DNA from: Sphingomonas hengshuiensis
GTDB lineage: Bacteria; Pseudomonadota; Alphaproteobacteria; Sphingomonadales; Sphingomonadaceae
Direction of reading: 5' to 3'
Length of the DNA stretch: 64,000 nucleotides
Assembly: GCF_000935025.1 (NCBI RefSeq)
Contig: NZ_CP010836.1
Location: 2,976,001 to 3,040,000, forward strand
This document shows positions 24,868 to 33,946 of the stretch, piece after piece. Under the pieces are notes generated by a model, which made no database searches, was not told the DNA's origin, and worked only from the letters and a program-made list of their open reading frames with translations. Numbering within the stretch: the first letter of the stretch is position 1; the number at the start of each line of letters is the position of its first letter. Position numbers and translations under genes: made by a program.

Positions 24868-27747
24868 TCAGAACTTTTTCGATAGCTGCAGCGACACGAA
24901 CCGTCCCAGCGAACTCGAATAGGACGAGTCGAAGCGGATCGGTCGGTCGCCGGCGTTCACCACCAGGGGGGGATCCTTGTCGAACAGGTTCAAAGCACTG
25001 AGCGAAATCCCCAACCCCTTGGTGAGCCAGCCGCTTTCACCTTCAAAGCGATAGCTCAGCGTAAGGTCGACCGTGGTGTTCGCGGCGATGTTCATATATT
25101 TGTCGGGCACCGCCGCGGGCAGATAGTCTCGGGTTATGGTGCGCTTGTTGACATAGTTGATGAACGCAGTGGCCGAGAAGCCGCCCTTGTCGATCCCCAG
25201 TTCGATCCTGCCAGAGAAGCGCGCGGGAAAGCCGAAGTTGTTCACCTGGTTGCGCGAAGGCGCAGCCGGAACCGGGGACGTGTTGTAGCTGAACACATAG
25301 TTCCCCATCGCCCCGAACCGATAGTTCGCCCAGCCGGTTTCCGCGAGATAGTTGATCGAAAGGTCAAGGCCGTCGGTCCGCACAACGCCGCTATTGTTTC
25401 GACGCGCATCGACGATCGCGATCACGGTGGTGGGATCGACGACGCCCAGCACCGGCAGCTGCGGATCCGCCGTCAAGGTGTTCCAATACGCAACGTACTG
25501 GGCGAGTGTCATTGTCGATTTCGTCGGGAAGTAGACCGGGTTGAAGACGATGAAATCGTCGTAAAAGCCCGAATTGAGCACGGCGCCGATCGGCGCGTTA
25601 TACGCCGCGACGTCCACCTTATCCTCGTAGAGGATGTTGTAATAGGTAAGCGAGAAATTGAGACCGGGGACCAGCTTCGAATCGGTCTCGATGCCGAGCG
25701 ACCAGGTGGTCGCCTTTTCGGGCTTCAGGTCGGGATTGCCGCCGATCGGATAGACATAGGTGAACGTGCCGTTGGCCGGGCTCAGCCCGACCGCTGAGCC
25801 GCTGTTCACCCGCGGCAGGAAGCCTGCGGTCGCATATTTATTGGCATCGACAAGGGTCGGTGCCCGGAACGAGGTACCATAGCTGCCCCGGAAACGCAGC
25901 CCCGGAACCGGCGAGTAATTGACGCCGAACTTGGGATTGGTGGTATCGCCAACGTCGCTATAATGGTCGTAGCGCACCGCTGCGCTGAACTCGAGCTGGT
26001 GGAGCCCGGCCACTGCGTTCGACGCGCCGAACAGCGGCACGAACAGCTCGGCATAGGCCGACTTTACTTCACGGCTGCTGCCGACGGGGATACCCGAAAA
26101 GACGCCCACATTGGCCGTACGCGTGTTCGAATATTGTCCGTTTCCGAACAGATAGTCATGATGGTATTCGCCGCCCACCGCGGCGCGGACGTCGCCGCCT
26201 CCGAGCGAGAAGAGGCTTCCGCCGATGTTGGCGGTCCCACCATAAAGTTCGAATTTCGAAATGGTTTGCGTGGTGGCGCGGAACTGCGCGAGCGTAGCCT
26301 CGGAATTGCAGTCGTGGCTGTTCCCGTCACAGAAGGGATTGAAGAAGGCGACGTCGGTCGGCTTGGCGACGCCTGCCACGGTGGTGCCGAGCACCCGGTT
26401 GAGGCCGTTGGTGTTGATCTGGTTGGTAACGCGGCTTTCGCCATAATTCTTGCTGTAATAGCCCGTGACATTGGCATTCCACGAACTGCCGAGATCCGCG
26501 TCAAACCCTCCCGCCAGCGACCATAACGCTTCCGATCCGGTGTTGATCGTCGGCCCCAGATCGTTGAGGAAATTGTAGGTTACCGTCACCGTCCCGTTCG
26601 TCGGGCAATCGAGCGTCGCGCTATCGTCCACGGCGGCAGGATTGCACGGACTGAACGGGTTGTTGCTGGGAACCGACAGCGTGGCATTCTGCGCCTGATC
26701 GCGGAAGACGTAGGAGCGTTTCGAGTAAAAGCCGTCAAGGTTGAAGGTGATGCTGTCGCCCAAAGCCTGGCGGAATGTAGCCGTTACCGAATGCCGCTCG
26801 CCGCTCGGCGCGGCATCGCTGCCGAGCCACTGGCTCTGCCGGTTCACCCCCGTCGTCAGATCGCCGAGCGTGACGCCCACGCCATTCTGACCGGCCGGGA
26901 TTCCATAGGCGGTCCCGCCGCTGCTAAGCTGGACGTTGCCCGGATTGGAGAAGGTCGGATTAAGACCGCCGCCAAAGGGCGACAGGTCGCTATTATACAA
27001 ATCGGGGCGGTCCCCTGCCTCAAGCGCGGTGCGCTTTTGATATTCATAGGCCACGAAAAAGCCGCCGCTCCCCCACGAACGTCCGAGGGCCGCCGAACCG
27101 ATATACTCCTCCACCGAATCGGCAATGCCGACGCGCGCCTGCACCTCCAGGATATTGGCCGGGCGCCGCAGGATATAGTTGACCACGCCGCCAACGGCAT
27201 CCGAACCATAGATCGCTGAGCCGCCGTCGGCGACGACTTCGATGCGCTCGAGCGCGATGCCGGGAATATTGTCAGCATCGAACAGTTGACCATTGGCACC
27301 CTGGGGGGCGACCCGGTGGTTGTTGACGAGGCTCAGCGTCGCTGCGGTACCCAGACCGCGTAGATTGACCGACTTCGCGAAAAAGGAGTTGAGCGACGTG
27401 TTCTGGATCTGCGAGCCGCCAGCCTGATCGTTCGAGCCGCCGAAATTCACGACCTGCGGCAGTTTGCGCAGCGCATCGTTGGTGGTGCTGACACCCAGCC
27501 GCTGGATGTCATCGCGGGTGATGGGAATGACCGCCGAGCCGACCGGCGCGACACCCTCGATCCGGGTGCCGGTCACGATGATCGCCTCTTCCTGGCTCAT
27601 GTCCGTGGATTGATCTGCCTGCGGCCCGCTCGCGCCGCTGTCCTGTGCGTGCGCGGCACCGCCGTGCAGCATGCACATAACGAGCAAAGATGCAGATACC
27701 ATCTTCGATGCGCGCGTGCCGATCGAATGTTTCGCTTTCATTATCAT
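24868..27747 (-). CDS. TonB-dependent receptor of the catabolic island
   Basis: Outer-membrane receptor of 959 residues, signal peptide ending GAAHAQ. The plug shows EEAIIVTGTRIEGV (TonB box and start), LRKLPQVVNFGG, SVNLRGLGTAATLSLVNNHRVAPQG and VVADGGSAIYGSDAVGGVVNYIL; the barrel ends VSLQLSKKF. This plug type is the expanded sphingomonad receptor class. No STN domain. GGAGGGAGA precedes ATG 27747. The downstream DoxX-like and hydrolase genes suggest uptake of an aromatic ester; receptors for lignin dimers such as DdvT in Sphingobium SYK-6 are a known parallel. Confidence 0.9.
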   Translation of the reverse strand: MIMKAKHSIGTRASKMVSASLLVMCMLHGGAAHAQDSGASGPQADQSTDMSQEEAIIVTGTRIEGVAPVGSAVIPITRDDIQRLGVSTTNDALRKLPQVVNFGGSNDQAGGSQIQNTSLNSFFAKSVNLRGLGTAATLSLVNNHRVAPQGANGQLFDADNIPGIALERIEVVADGGSAIYGSDAVGGVVNYILRRPANILEVQARVGIADSVEEYIGSAALGRSWGSGGFFVAYEYQKRTALEAGDRPDLYNSDLSPFGGGLNPTFSNPGNVQLSSGGTAYGIPAGQNGVGVTLGDLTTGVNRQSQWLGSDAAPSGERHSVTATFRQALGDSITFNLDGFYSKRSYVFRDQAQNATLSVPSNNPFSPCNPAAVDDSATLDCPTNGTVTVTYNFLNDLGPTINTGSEALWSLAGGFDADLGSSWNANVTGYYSKNYGESRVTNQINTNGLNRVLGTTVAGVAKPTDVAFFNPFCDGNSHDCNSEATLAQFRATTQTISKFELYGGTANIGGSLFSLGGGDVRAAVGGEYHHDYLFGNGQYSNTRTANVGVFSGIPVGSSREVKSAYAELFVPLFGASNAVAGLHQLEFSAAVRYDHYSDVGDTTNPKFGVNYSPVPGLRFRGSYGTSFRAPTLVDANKYATAGFLPRVNSGSAVGLSPANGTFTYVYPIGGNPDLKPEKATTWSLGIETDSKLVPGLNFSLTYYNILYEDKVDVAAYNAPIGAVLNSGFYDDFIVFNPVYFPTKSTMTLAQYVAYWNTLTADPQLPVLGVVDPTTVIAIVDARRNNSGVVRTDGLDLSINYLAETGWANYRFGAMGNYVFSYNTSPVPAAPSRNQVNNFGFPARFSGRIELGIDKGGFSATAFINYVNKRTITRDYLPAAVPDKYMNIAANTTVDLTLSYRFEGESGWLTKGLGISLSALNLFDKDPPLVVNAGDRPIRFDSSYSSSLGRFVSLQLSKKF

Positions 27748-27830
27748 TCTCCCTCCCAGTCCCCAGTCTTTCGCCAGGCTGCATCTGAAGCTTGATCACC
27801 GAGACGATGATGCCAGATTGCAATATGATT

Positions 27831-27838
27831 TTGTATAT
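27831..27838. promoter_or_regulatory. Motif-A half-site upstream of the TonB receptor
   Basis: TTGTATAT lies 84 bases before the receptor start; an 8-bp perfect palindrome ATTGCAAT (27817-27824) is adjacent. It is weaker than the other motif-A sites, since only one half matches well. Confidence 0.35.
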
Positions 27839-27855
27839 TATTTAAGATACCGTCG

Positions 27856-28476
27856 TCAATTGGGACCTTGGGGCGCACTCGAAATGCCGTTCGCGCGACG
27901 ATTCAGCCTGATCAGATGGTGGGGAGCAACCCGCGCCTGCCCCGCCAGCATCGGGCGATAGTGCTCAAAATACAGAAGCATAAGGGCGACGTTGACGCCC
28001 AGTTCCGGGGGACCGGTCAGGATGCCGCTCAGCCGCGCGGTGACGAAGGTATTGAGATAGAAGATCGTCACGGCGGTCGGAATTTCGACCACAAGTGCCA
28101 GTGGCACGAAACGATTTACGAGTAGCAGAACGCCGACAAAGCCCTCGATCGTCTTGATCGCCGGGAAAGCGTGCATTGCGACCAGCGACTCGACGAACGG
28201 ACCACCGACAGGATGATTGATGGCGGGCTGCAGGTCCGACATCCAGTAACGAAGGCACGACCATAACAGGTGTCCGCCCATATAGACGCGCAGCAGGTCG
28301 GCGGTCTGCTCGGCGGTGGAGTATCCGGGGTGACGTCGAGTGTTCCAGAATGCTGCCGCCACGCCCGCGATCATCGGCAAGCCGAAGAAGAGAAATGAGT
28401 CGAAGCTCAAAAGGTTGAAGGTCAGACCGGCCGCGATGATCGCTCCGCCAATGACGGTTTTCACAGTGGCACCCAT
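27856..28476 (-). CDS. DoxX-like integral membrane protein (copy B)
   Basis: A 206-residue protein with about five helices, close paralogue of copy A: FFGLPMIAGVAAAFW, GGHLLWSCLRYW, NHPVGGPFVESLVAMHAFPAIKTIEG, LLVNRFVPLALVVEIPTAVTIFYLN and LTGPPELGVNVALMLLYF. Start is ATG 28476, supported by GGGGAGAAGG. The ATG overlaps the stop of a truncated dehydrogenase frame (TGATG), the same junction type as copy A has with the TAXI gene. Function unknown. Confidence 0.78.
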   Translation of the reverse strand: MGATVKTVIGGAIIAAGLTFNLLSFDSFLFFGLPMIAGVAAAFWNTRRHPGYSTAEQTADLLRVYMGGHLLWSCLRYWMSDLQPAINHPVGGPFVESLVAMHAFPAIKTIEGFVGVLLLVNRFVPLALVVEIPTAVTIFYLNTFVTARLSGILTGPPELGVNVALMLLYFEHYRPMLAGQARVAPHHLIRLNRRANGISSAPQGPN

Positions 28477-28640
28477 CACCTTCTCCCCTTGACCTTCGGT
28501 ACAGTCATTGGCGCAGGCGGATTGTTGAGATCGCATCCGACGATCTTCGCGCCTTCGCGCGCGAAGGCGCGCGCTGCGGCGCGGCCCTGCCCCCCGGCGG
28601 TACCGGTGATCAGTGCGATCTTGCCCGCAAGTCTTGCCAT
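28476..28640 (-). pseudogene. Truncated short-chain dehydrogenase (N-terminal 40-50 residues only)
   Basis: From ATG 28640 the minus strand encodes 54 residues. The first 40 are a perfect SDR N-terminus: LAGKIALITGTAGGQGRAAA with the TGxxxGxG dinucleotide motif, then FAREGAKIVGCDLNN where the family places its cofactor-selecting Asp. After that the frame runs out as PPAPMTVPKVKGRR and stops, so about 200 residues, including the Tyr-x3-Lys site, are gone. GGGGAGGA upstream shows an intact ribosome site. It is probably a deletion remnant that now acts as a coupled leader for the DoxX-like gene. Confidence 0.7.
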
Positions 28641-28676
28641 CGATCCTCCCCGACCGGAGGCACGTCAACCGCCGCC

Positions 28677-28743
28677 TGGCTAAGCCAATCTGCTGAGCCC
28701 GACCATGCGAGTCAAGGAATGATATACTAGATTGGCTAACGAT
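28677..28743. promoter_or_regulatory. Dyad cluster with motif-B-like sites in front of the truncated SDR
   Basis: TGGCT-A-AGCCA (28677-28687) is a perfect 11-bp dyad. TAAGCCAATC (28681-28690) is inverted at 28730-28739 as GATTGGCTAA with one mismatch. ATTGGCTAACGAT (28731-28743) resembles motif B, and GATATAC (28721-28727) lies between. The spacing would allow looping or cooperative binding. Confidence 0.35.
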
Positions 28744-28748
28744 ACCGG

Positions 28749-30149
28749 CTACTGCGGCAAAAGCCGATCGAGCGGCATCCGGACATAGGAGATCTGGCCG
28801 ACTTTGCCGGATCGCCAGTCGGTCCATGCGCCATGCGCGGTCCCGCCCCCTGCGCCAACCGCACTGATGAAATCGCCGCGGACCGAATAGTCTTTGAGGT
28901 AGATTTCGGGCTCGAGCGAAGCCTGAGTCGATACCTGCACCGCCGCGCCGAACCTGCCGTCCTCACGGGCAGCGGCCATGAAGACGTGGTAGCTCCTGTC
29001 GGCCCGATAGCCGCGCCATAGCAGCACCAGCGTGCCGTCCTCGGCGTAGGCAATGGCCGGGCGCGAGGCACGCACCACGCCTGGCGGTGCGGCGGGCATG
29101 GTGGCCAGGCGCCAGTGCGCGCCGCCGTCGGCGGAGAGCCGCACGATCGGGGTTCCGCTCTCTTTCGTGACGTTCGCCAGCGCATAGGTGCCGTCCCTCA
29201 ACGGGTGCGCCGCGATCGGGGGATAATGGACGAGCCGATCAAAGCCGTCGGCTTCGGCAACGAGGTGGCGCGTGAAAGTCTCGCCGCCGTCATCGCTCGT
29301 CGCGAAGACAATGCAAAGGCATCTGGCCGCGGCGACGGGCACGGCATCGGCCAGATAGCTCACCGCGAGTTTACCGTGGGCGGAGACCATCGTGCCGTCC
29401 CAGCGCTGAGGCCAGCCTGCGCCGCCCCATGCGCGGATCGGCCCCCAGCTGGTGCCGCCGTCCGAAGATACGGTAAAGAAGCGCTGCGAGTGCGACTTCT
29501 CGCCCGGGGGTGCGGGAAAGCCACCCGAGACGGTGATAGCGCCGGTACGCGAATCGATCACGCCGCGCCCGCCGTCCCATGGCACCTTGGTCGCCTCGAC
29601 CGGGATCGCAGGGTCGAGGACGAAGCGCTCGCCATGGTCGCTCGCGATCAGTCCCTGCGTCGGTTTCCAGTTCCTGCCCCAGTCGAGCGAGATTCGCATC
29701 CCGACCTTGCCATAGGGATGGCTGCCCTCGGGGGCGCCCTGCGGCAGGACGCCTGCCAGCGTCGCGCCGATCATCAGTTCGCCTTTGGGGCCGATATCGA
29801 CATAAGGCGAATTGCAGACCGGGGTTTCGGGCGAACTCCAGTCGAGTTGCTGGTGGGTGAAACTCCGACCGCCGTCGATCGACAGCGAGAGATGGCATAT
29901 CAGCGAACGCTGCGTGTCCTGGTTCGCATCGGCCATAGAGATGTGACGCCAGACGATCGCCACGCGGTTCGGGTTGCGAATGTCGACTGCGATTTCGGGC
30001 ACCGCCGCGGAGAAGGCCGGATCCTCGCCACTCAGCATAATGTTGGTGAGCGGCAACGCCCGTTCCGCCGGGCGCGACACGCAGGAAGGCAGCGCGAGCG
30101 TGGCAACTCCGATTGTCAGGGCTTGTCCTAGTCCGGCCTTCCGCATCAT
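28749..30149 (-). CDS. Exported BNR/sialidase-fold beta-propeller protein
   Basis: A 466-residue secreted protein. The N-terminal hydrophobic stretch ends TLALPSC, possibly a lipobox although Pro at -2 is unusual. The rest carries several Asp-box repeats of the BNR type: SIDGGRSFTH, SLDWGRNWKP, SSDGGTSWGP, SDDGGETFTR and SADGGAHWRL, as in sialidases and related six-bladed propellers. I see no full set of sialidase catalytic residues, so a binding or scaffold role is as likely as hydrolysis. GGGAGAGGG precedes ATG 30149. It diverges from an esterase gene, sharing an operator-like palindrome. Confidence 0.72.
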   Translation of the reverse strand: MMRKAGLGQALTIGVATLALPSCVSRPAERALPLTNIMLSGEDPAFSAAVPEIAVDIRNPNRVAIVWRHISMADANQDTQRSLICHLSLSIDGGRSFTHQQLDWSSPETPVCNSPYVDIGPKGELMIGATLAGVLPQGAPEGSHPYGKVGMRISLDWGRNWKPTQGLIASDHGERFVLDPAIPVEATKVPWDGGRGVIDSRTGAITVSGGFPAPPGEKSHSQRFFTVSSDGGTSWGPIRAWGGAGWPQRWDGTMVSAHGKLAVSYLADAVPVAAARCLCIVFATSDDGGETFTRHLVAEADGFDRLVHYPPIAAHPLRDGTYALANVTKESGTPIVRLSADGGAHWRLATMPAAPPGVVRASRPAIAYAEDGTLVLLWRGYRADRSYHVFMAAAREDGRFGAAVQVSTQASLEPEIYLKDYSVRGDFISAVGAGGGTAHGAWTDWRSGKVGQISYVRMPLDRLLPQ

Positions 30150-30188
30150 CCCTCTCCCATCATAGGCGGAGACGCTTCGCAGCAATCG

Positions 30189-30202
30189 ATTGTATTTACA
30201 AT
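30189..30202. promoter_or_regulatory. Motif-A operator candidate between divergent BNR and esterase genes
   Basis: ATTGTA (30189-30194), TT, TACAAT (30197-30202): perfect 6-bp inverted arms around two T. It is followed at once by TTGCCTAAACA (30202-30212), close to motif B, so both site types abut here. Confidence 0.6.
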
Positions 30203-30271
30203 TGCCTAAACATATACATGAGGCAACGCCATTCTCGCGCTGCGAGGAGGGACAGCGAGAGGATCAAAACG

Positions 30272-31402
30272 ATGACGTCAAACCGCCGGGACGGCCGCAC
30301 CACGCTCGCGGGGGCAGCATTTGCCGCAGCACTCACGATGGTTTCCACCACGGCCTTCGCGCAGGCGGCGAGCGATCCGCCGGCACCGGCCGTTGTGATC
30401 GAGGACGATGGCACGGTGCGCGTGCCCCCGATCTCGGTCCCGGTCTCTCGCTTCCTGACGCCGCAGGGCAAGGCCTATCTGACCCGGCATCTCCAGAACA
30501 TGCAGGATCCCCGGTCCAAGATGCTGCCCGACGACGGTGTCCCGTTCTTCCTCAAACCCTATCTGGAGTCGGCCAGGGCACAGTTTGCGCTGGATCGCGC
30601 CGATATCGTCATCGCAGGCGTCAAGGGCCTTTCCTTCACGCCCAAGGGCGGCATCGCGTCCGGCAAGCGGGACAAGATCCTGATCAACCTGCACGGCGGC
30701 GGCTTCATGATGTGCTATCCCGCCTGCGGCGAGATGGAGTCGATGCCGATCGCCGCGCTGGGCGGCTATAAGGTGATCACGATTGATTATCGGCAGTCGC
30801 CGCAGCATCGCTTCCCGGCGGCAAGCGAAGATGTCGCGGCGGTCTATCGCGAGCTGCTCAAGACCTACAAGCCCGAGAATGTCGGCATTTATGGCTGTTC
30901 GGCGGGCGGGATGCTCGTGGGGATGGCGCTTGCCTGGTTTGACAAGGAAAAGCTCCCAATGCCCGGCGGGGCAGGCATTTTTTGCGCGGGGCTGACGCTG
31001 TCCGACGGTGCGGGGTTCGGCGGCGACGCCGATTTCGTCGTCGCGCCGATCGGCGAGGCCAACCTTCCCGCCGAACCGCCCCCGCCCTTGGGCAAGGGCC
31101 TGCCGCCGCTTCCCTATTTCGCAGGAGTCGACATCACCAACCCTCTGGCGGCGCCGGCCAACTCGCCTGCGCTGCTGGCGAAGTTCCCACCGACCCTGTT
31201 CATCACCGGCACGCGCGCATTCGAGCTGAGCTCGGCGGTCTATTCGCACGGGCAGCTGGTGAAGGCCGGCGCGAAATCGGATCTTCATGTCTGGGACGGG
31301 CTATTCCACGGCTTCTTCATGAACCCCGACGTCCCCGAATCGCGCGACGCGTTCAAGGTGATCGTCAACTTCTTCGACGCAAACCTGGGCGCCGCCAGGT
31401 AG
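30272..31402 (+). CDS. Exported alpha/beta-hydrolase-3 esterase (HSL type)
   Basis: A 376-residue hormone-sensitive-lipase-family esterase, signal peptide ending STTAFAQA. Motifs: INLHGGGFMMC (HGGG oxyanion hole), the proline-rich DYRQSPQHRFPAA that follows in this family, VGIYGCSAGGMLVG (nucleophile Ser) and LHVWDGLFHGFF (catalytic His). The start ATG 30272 follows AGAGGATC; earlier in-frame codons would break the signal peptide. Probably hydrolyses an aromatic ester in the periplasm. Its 3' end meets the convergent tannase gene three bases away. Confidence 0.86.
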   Translation: MTSNRRDGRTTLAGAAFAAALTMVSTTAFAQAASDPPAPAVVIEDDGTVRVPPISVPVSRFLTPQGKAYLTRHLQNMQDPRSKMLPDDGVPFFLKPYLESARAQFALDRADIVIAGVKGLSFTPKGGIASGKRDKILINLHGGGFMMCYPACGEMESMPIAALGGYKVITIDYRQSPQHRFPAASEDVAAVYRELLKTYKPENVGIYGCSAGGMLVGMALAWFDKEKLPMPGGAGIFCAGLTLSDGAGFGGDADFVVAPIGEANLPAEPPPPLGKGLPPLPYFAGVDITNPLAAPANSPALLAKFPPTLFITGTRAFELSSAVYSHGQLVKAGAKSDLHVWDGLFHGFFMNPDVPESRDAFKVIVNFFDANLGAAR

Positions 31403-31405
31403 CGG

Positions 31406-33070
31406 TCACGACGTCGGCGGTTCGCCGCCGACGATCGTTGCACCGACCCAGTCGTAGCGATCGTTCGGCGCCTCTTTCGGCCGGACCGGGCGGAAACTGT
31501 CCGCCGCGTTGATGTCGCCCTTGCCCTTGTAGCGGGCCTGGACGGGATAGGGGTAGACCGGGCGGTTGCGGATCGTGCCGTCGTCCAGGATTGCCGTGCC
31601 GACGATCGCATCTGGGGCGGTGCCGCGCTCGACCCAGTTGATCATCTGGCCGAGCAGGTCGTGCTGATAGGCGACGGTGCCACCCGAGCAATGGTAAACA
31701 CCGGGAAGCATGTAGACGCGCAGGAACGGATCGGTGCCCGCGAATCCGCCCATCGTATCGCGGACGCGCTGATAATAATCGGGGAGCAGGTAAGAGCCGC
31801 CGGCATTGTCGGCCTCGCCCTGCCACATCAGCAGTTTGCCGCCCTTTGCCTTGAATGCCGACAGGTCGGGGTTGTTGGCATTGTAGTAGCCGCCGGCCTT
31901 GAGCAGGTCTTTCACTGCGGCGGCGTCAGGCTTCCAGTTTGTCCAGTCGAAACTCTGGTGTGAATTGCCGCCATAGATCATGAACTTGATCTGGTTGGCC
32001 GCCAGCGCATAGCCGCGCGACAGAAAACTTCCGGGCCCGGTCCACAGCAATTCGGAGCCATAGGGCTCGCCACCGAGGAACAGCGAGCGCCCCTGCGCGT
32101 CGACTGCGCCGCGATAGAGCTTTCGCATAACATCGGCCTGTCGCGCGGTGATGCAGCCCTGGGTCGTGCCCGGCTTGCATATCAGTTTGGCGGGATCGAA
32201 GTTGCAGACGCGGGGATTGTCGATCTGGCCGTCCTCGAGGCCGTCGAGCCCGTCGCACGCGTTCATCACTGCCTTGTGGAGCAAGGCGGTCGATTCGTCG
32301 GTGAGGACGGGATTGCCTGCCGCGTCCTGCGCGACTTGCGATTCGTGGATGATGCGGGTGACGCCGGCGGTGATCCATAGCGCCGGTGCGCCAGCGACGA
32401 TCCCGTCGAAGTCGTCGGGGTAGCGCTGCGCCTCCATCATCGCCTCGCGCCCGCCGTTCGAGCAGCCGATGAAATAGGAATGATCGGGCTTGCGGCCATA
32501 ATAGGTCGCGAGGATCTGCTTGGAGACGACAGCCGTCACGTGCGCGGCGCGATAGGCGAAATCCTCGCGCAGCTGAGGGGCATAGGCGGCCCACAATGTG
32601 TCCATCGGTTCGGGGCCGACATGCCCCGAATTGTTGAAACTCACCGCGAACGCGCCGCCGAACGCCTGGGCATTGTTGCAGCGGGGCGAGACGCTGTCAT
32701 AGATCACGCCGCACGCGCCGCCGCATCCGCCCTGCAGATAGCGACCGGTATAGGTCTGCGTTGGCAGATAGAGCTCGAACTGGATCTGCGGCGCGATCAT
32801 GCCCTTGACGCGGCAATATTCGACCGTGCCCTTCTTCTCCAGCACCGCAGAGGATATCCGCGACGGCGCGCCCTCTACCGACAGCAGATCCTGCCCGGGC
32901 AGATCGGCGCACGCCATTGCCGCGGGAATTGCGGCCCGCTCGGGAAGCGGGGCATAGGCGACCGGGGGAAGCTTCGCTTCCTGCGGCTGCGCGACGCTGG
33001 CAATCGGTCCAGCGGACAGCGCAGCGAGCATCGCGAGCGCCGTAACGACCAGCGTTGGCTTCGATACCAT
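31406..33070 (-). CDS. Exported tannase / feruloyl esterase family protein
   Basis: A 554-residue secreted esterase of the tannase/feruloyl-esterase family, which cleaves galloyl, feruloyl or related aromatic esters. The diagnostic CS-D-HC arrangement is visible: IGCSNGGREAMM gives the Cys-Ser nucleophile pair, and MLPGVYHCSGG gives the His-Cys pair that forms the bridging disulfide; IVAGAPALW and GKLLMWQGEAD lie between. Signal peptide ends IASVAQ; GGGAGAAAG precedes ATG 33070. It is the last gene of a minus-strand operon headed by a Rieske oxygenase, which links ester cleavage to ring oxidation. Confidence 0.88.
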   Translation of the reverse strand: MVSKPTLVVTALAMLAALSAGPIASVAQPQEAKLPPVAYAPLPERAAIPAAMACADLPGQDLLSVEGAPSRISSAVLEKKGTVEYCRVKGMIAPQIQFELYLPTQTYTGRYLQGGCGGACGVIYDSVSPRCNNAQAFGGAFAVSFNNSGHVGPEPMDTLWAAYAPQLREDFAYRAAHVTAVVSKQILATYYGRKPDHSYFIGCSNGGREAMMEAQRYPDDFDGIVAGAPALWITAGVTRIIHESQVAQDAAGNPVLTDESTALLHKAVMNACDGLDGLEDGQIDNPRVCNFDPAKLICKPGTTQGCITARQADVMRKLYRGAVDAQGRSLFLGGEPYGSELLWTGPGSFLSRGYALAANQIKFMIYGGNSHQSFDWTNWKPDAAAVKDLLKAGGYYNANNPDLSAFKAKGGKLLMWQGEADNAGGSYLLPDYYQRVRDTMGGFAGTDPFLRVYMLPGVYHCSGGTVAYQHDLLGQMINWVERGTAPDAIVGTAILDDGTIRNRPVYPYPVQARYKGKGDINAADSFRPVRPKEAPNDRYDWVGATIVGGEPPTS

Positions 33071-33092
33071 GTCGTTCTTTCTCCCTTGTCGC

Positions 33093-33914
33093 TTAGCGAT
33101 TGCGGCAATCGCGATCGGCGAAGAATTGGAAGGTCTCGGCCAGATAATGCGTCCAGGCGTCGCCATGGGTCCCTTCCGGGATGACTTGCAGCCGCGCATC
33201 GATGCCCGCCGCCTTGGCGCGATTGGCGAGACCCTCGCTATCGGCGATCTTGGCGAGCGTGTCGCGGCCGCCATGCACCAGCAGCATTCCGGAGAGCCGC
33301 TTCAGCCTTTCGACCGGATAGTCGGGCCAGGGTGGCCCACCGCTCGCCGATACCGCGCACCAGCGCTGCGGCTGGGTACGGGCAAGGTGCAAAACGCCCG
33401 TCATCCCCATCGAATTGCCCATCAGATAGATGCGCCGCGAGTCGATGGCATAGTCGCGCGTCGCGCGATCGATCACGTTCAGCACGTCGGCCTCGGCGAG
33501 CGCGGATTCGGCTTGGGGAGTCGTATCCAGCGGCTTGCCGCTCCGGCTGAGCGAGGACGGCAGCGGCAGGTTCGCGCCATAGTCGGCCATGCCGTTATAG
33601 CCGCTCGGCGAGACGACCACGAAGCCATGCCGCTCCGCTTCGCGCTGGAGCTTGCCCGCAGCCTCTTCGAACGGCTGGTCCGCCGTGGCCGCATAGCCGT
33701 GCAGCACTACGACCAGCGGCATCCTCGCACGCGGGCTCCAGGCCGAGGGTAGATAGACACGATAGGGGATCTGCTTTCCGCCCGCCTGCGGCATGGCGTA
33801 GCTAAGCGACCGATCGCCGGTTGCCGGGCTGTGCGGCGTGGTCGCGCAGCCGGCCAGTGCCAGCAATGCCGAAGCGAACAAGCCTGCATGTCTCAACCTG
33901 GCACCGCCGACCAT
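33093..33914 (-). CDS. Lipoprotein esterase, PHB-depolymerase/LpqC-like
   Basis: A 273-residue alpha/beta hydrolase with lipobox LALAGC near residue 23, so it is likely lipid-anchored. Motifs: PLVVVLHGYAATADQ (oxyanion hole), RIYLMGNSMGMTGVLHLA (nucleophile Ser), VHGGRDTLAKI (acid region) and IPEGTHGDAW (His). This is the arrangement of the polyhydroxybutyrate-depolymerase/feruloyl-esterase subgroup. It lies between the DoxX-like gene (32 bases upstream) and the tannase gene (22 bases downstream), within the Rieske-headed operon. Confidence 0.8.
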   Translation of the reverse strand: MVGGARLRHAGLFASALLALAGCATTPHSPATGDRSLSYAMPQAGGKQIPYRVYLPSAWSPRARMPLVVVLHGYAATADQPFEEAAGKLQREAERHGFVVVSPSGYNGMADYGANLPLPSSLSRSGKPLDTTPQAESALAEADVLNVIDRATRDYAIDSRRIYLMGNSMGMTGVLHLARTQPQRWCAVSASGGPPWPDYPVERLKRLSGMLLVHGGRDTLAKIADSEGLANRAKAAGIDARLQVIPEGTHGDAWTHYLAETFQFFADRDCRNR

Positions 33915-33946
33915 GCGTCATCCTCTCAAGGGTGTTTCCGCCACGC

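Noticed and set aside
28477..28827. Upstream extension of DoxX-like copy B in its own frame
   Set aside because: The residues are Arg-rich shadow of the truncated SDR read in another frame; the ATG at 28476 has a clear ribosome site.
28749..30149. Call as a true sialidase
   Set aside because: Asp boxes are present, but I cannot place the Arg triad, Tyr and Glu of sialidases.
33071..33274. Upstream extension of the tannase
   Set aside because: It lies inside the lipoprotein esterase gene in another frame and would hide the signal peptide.
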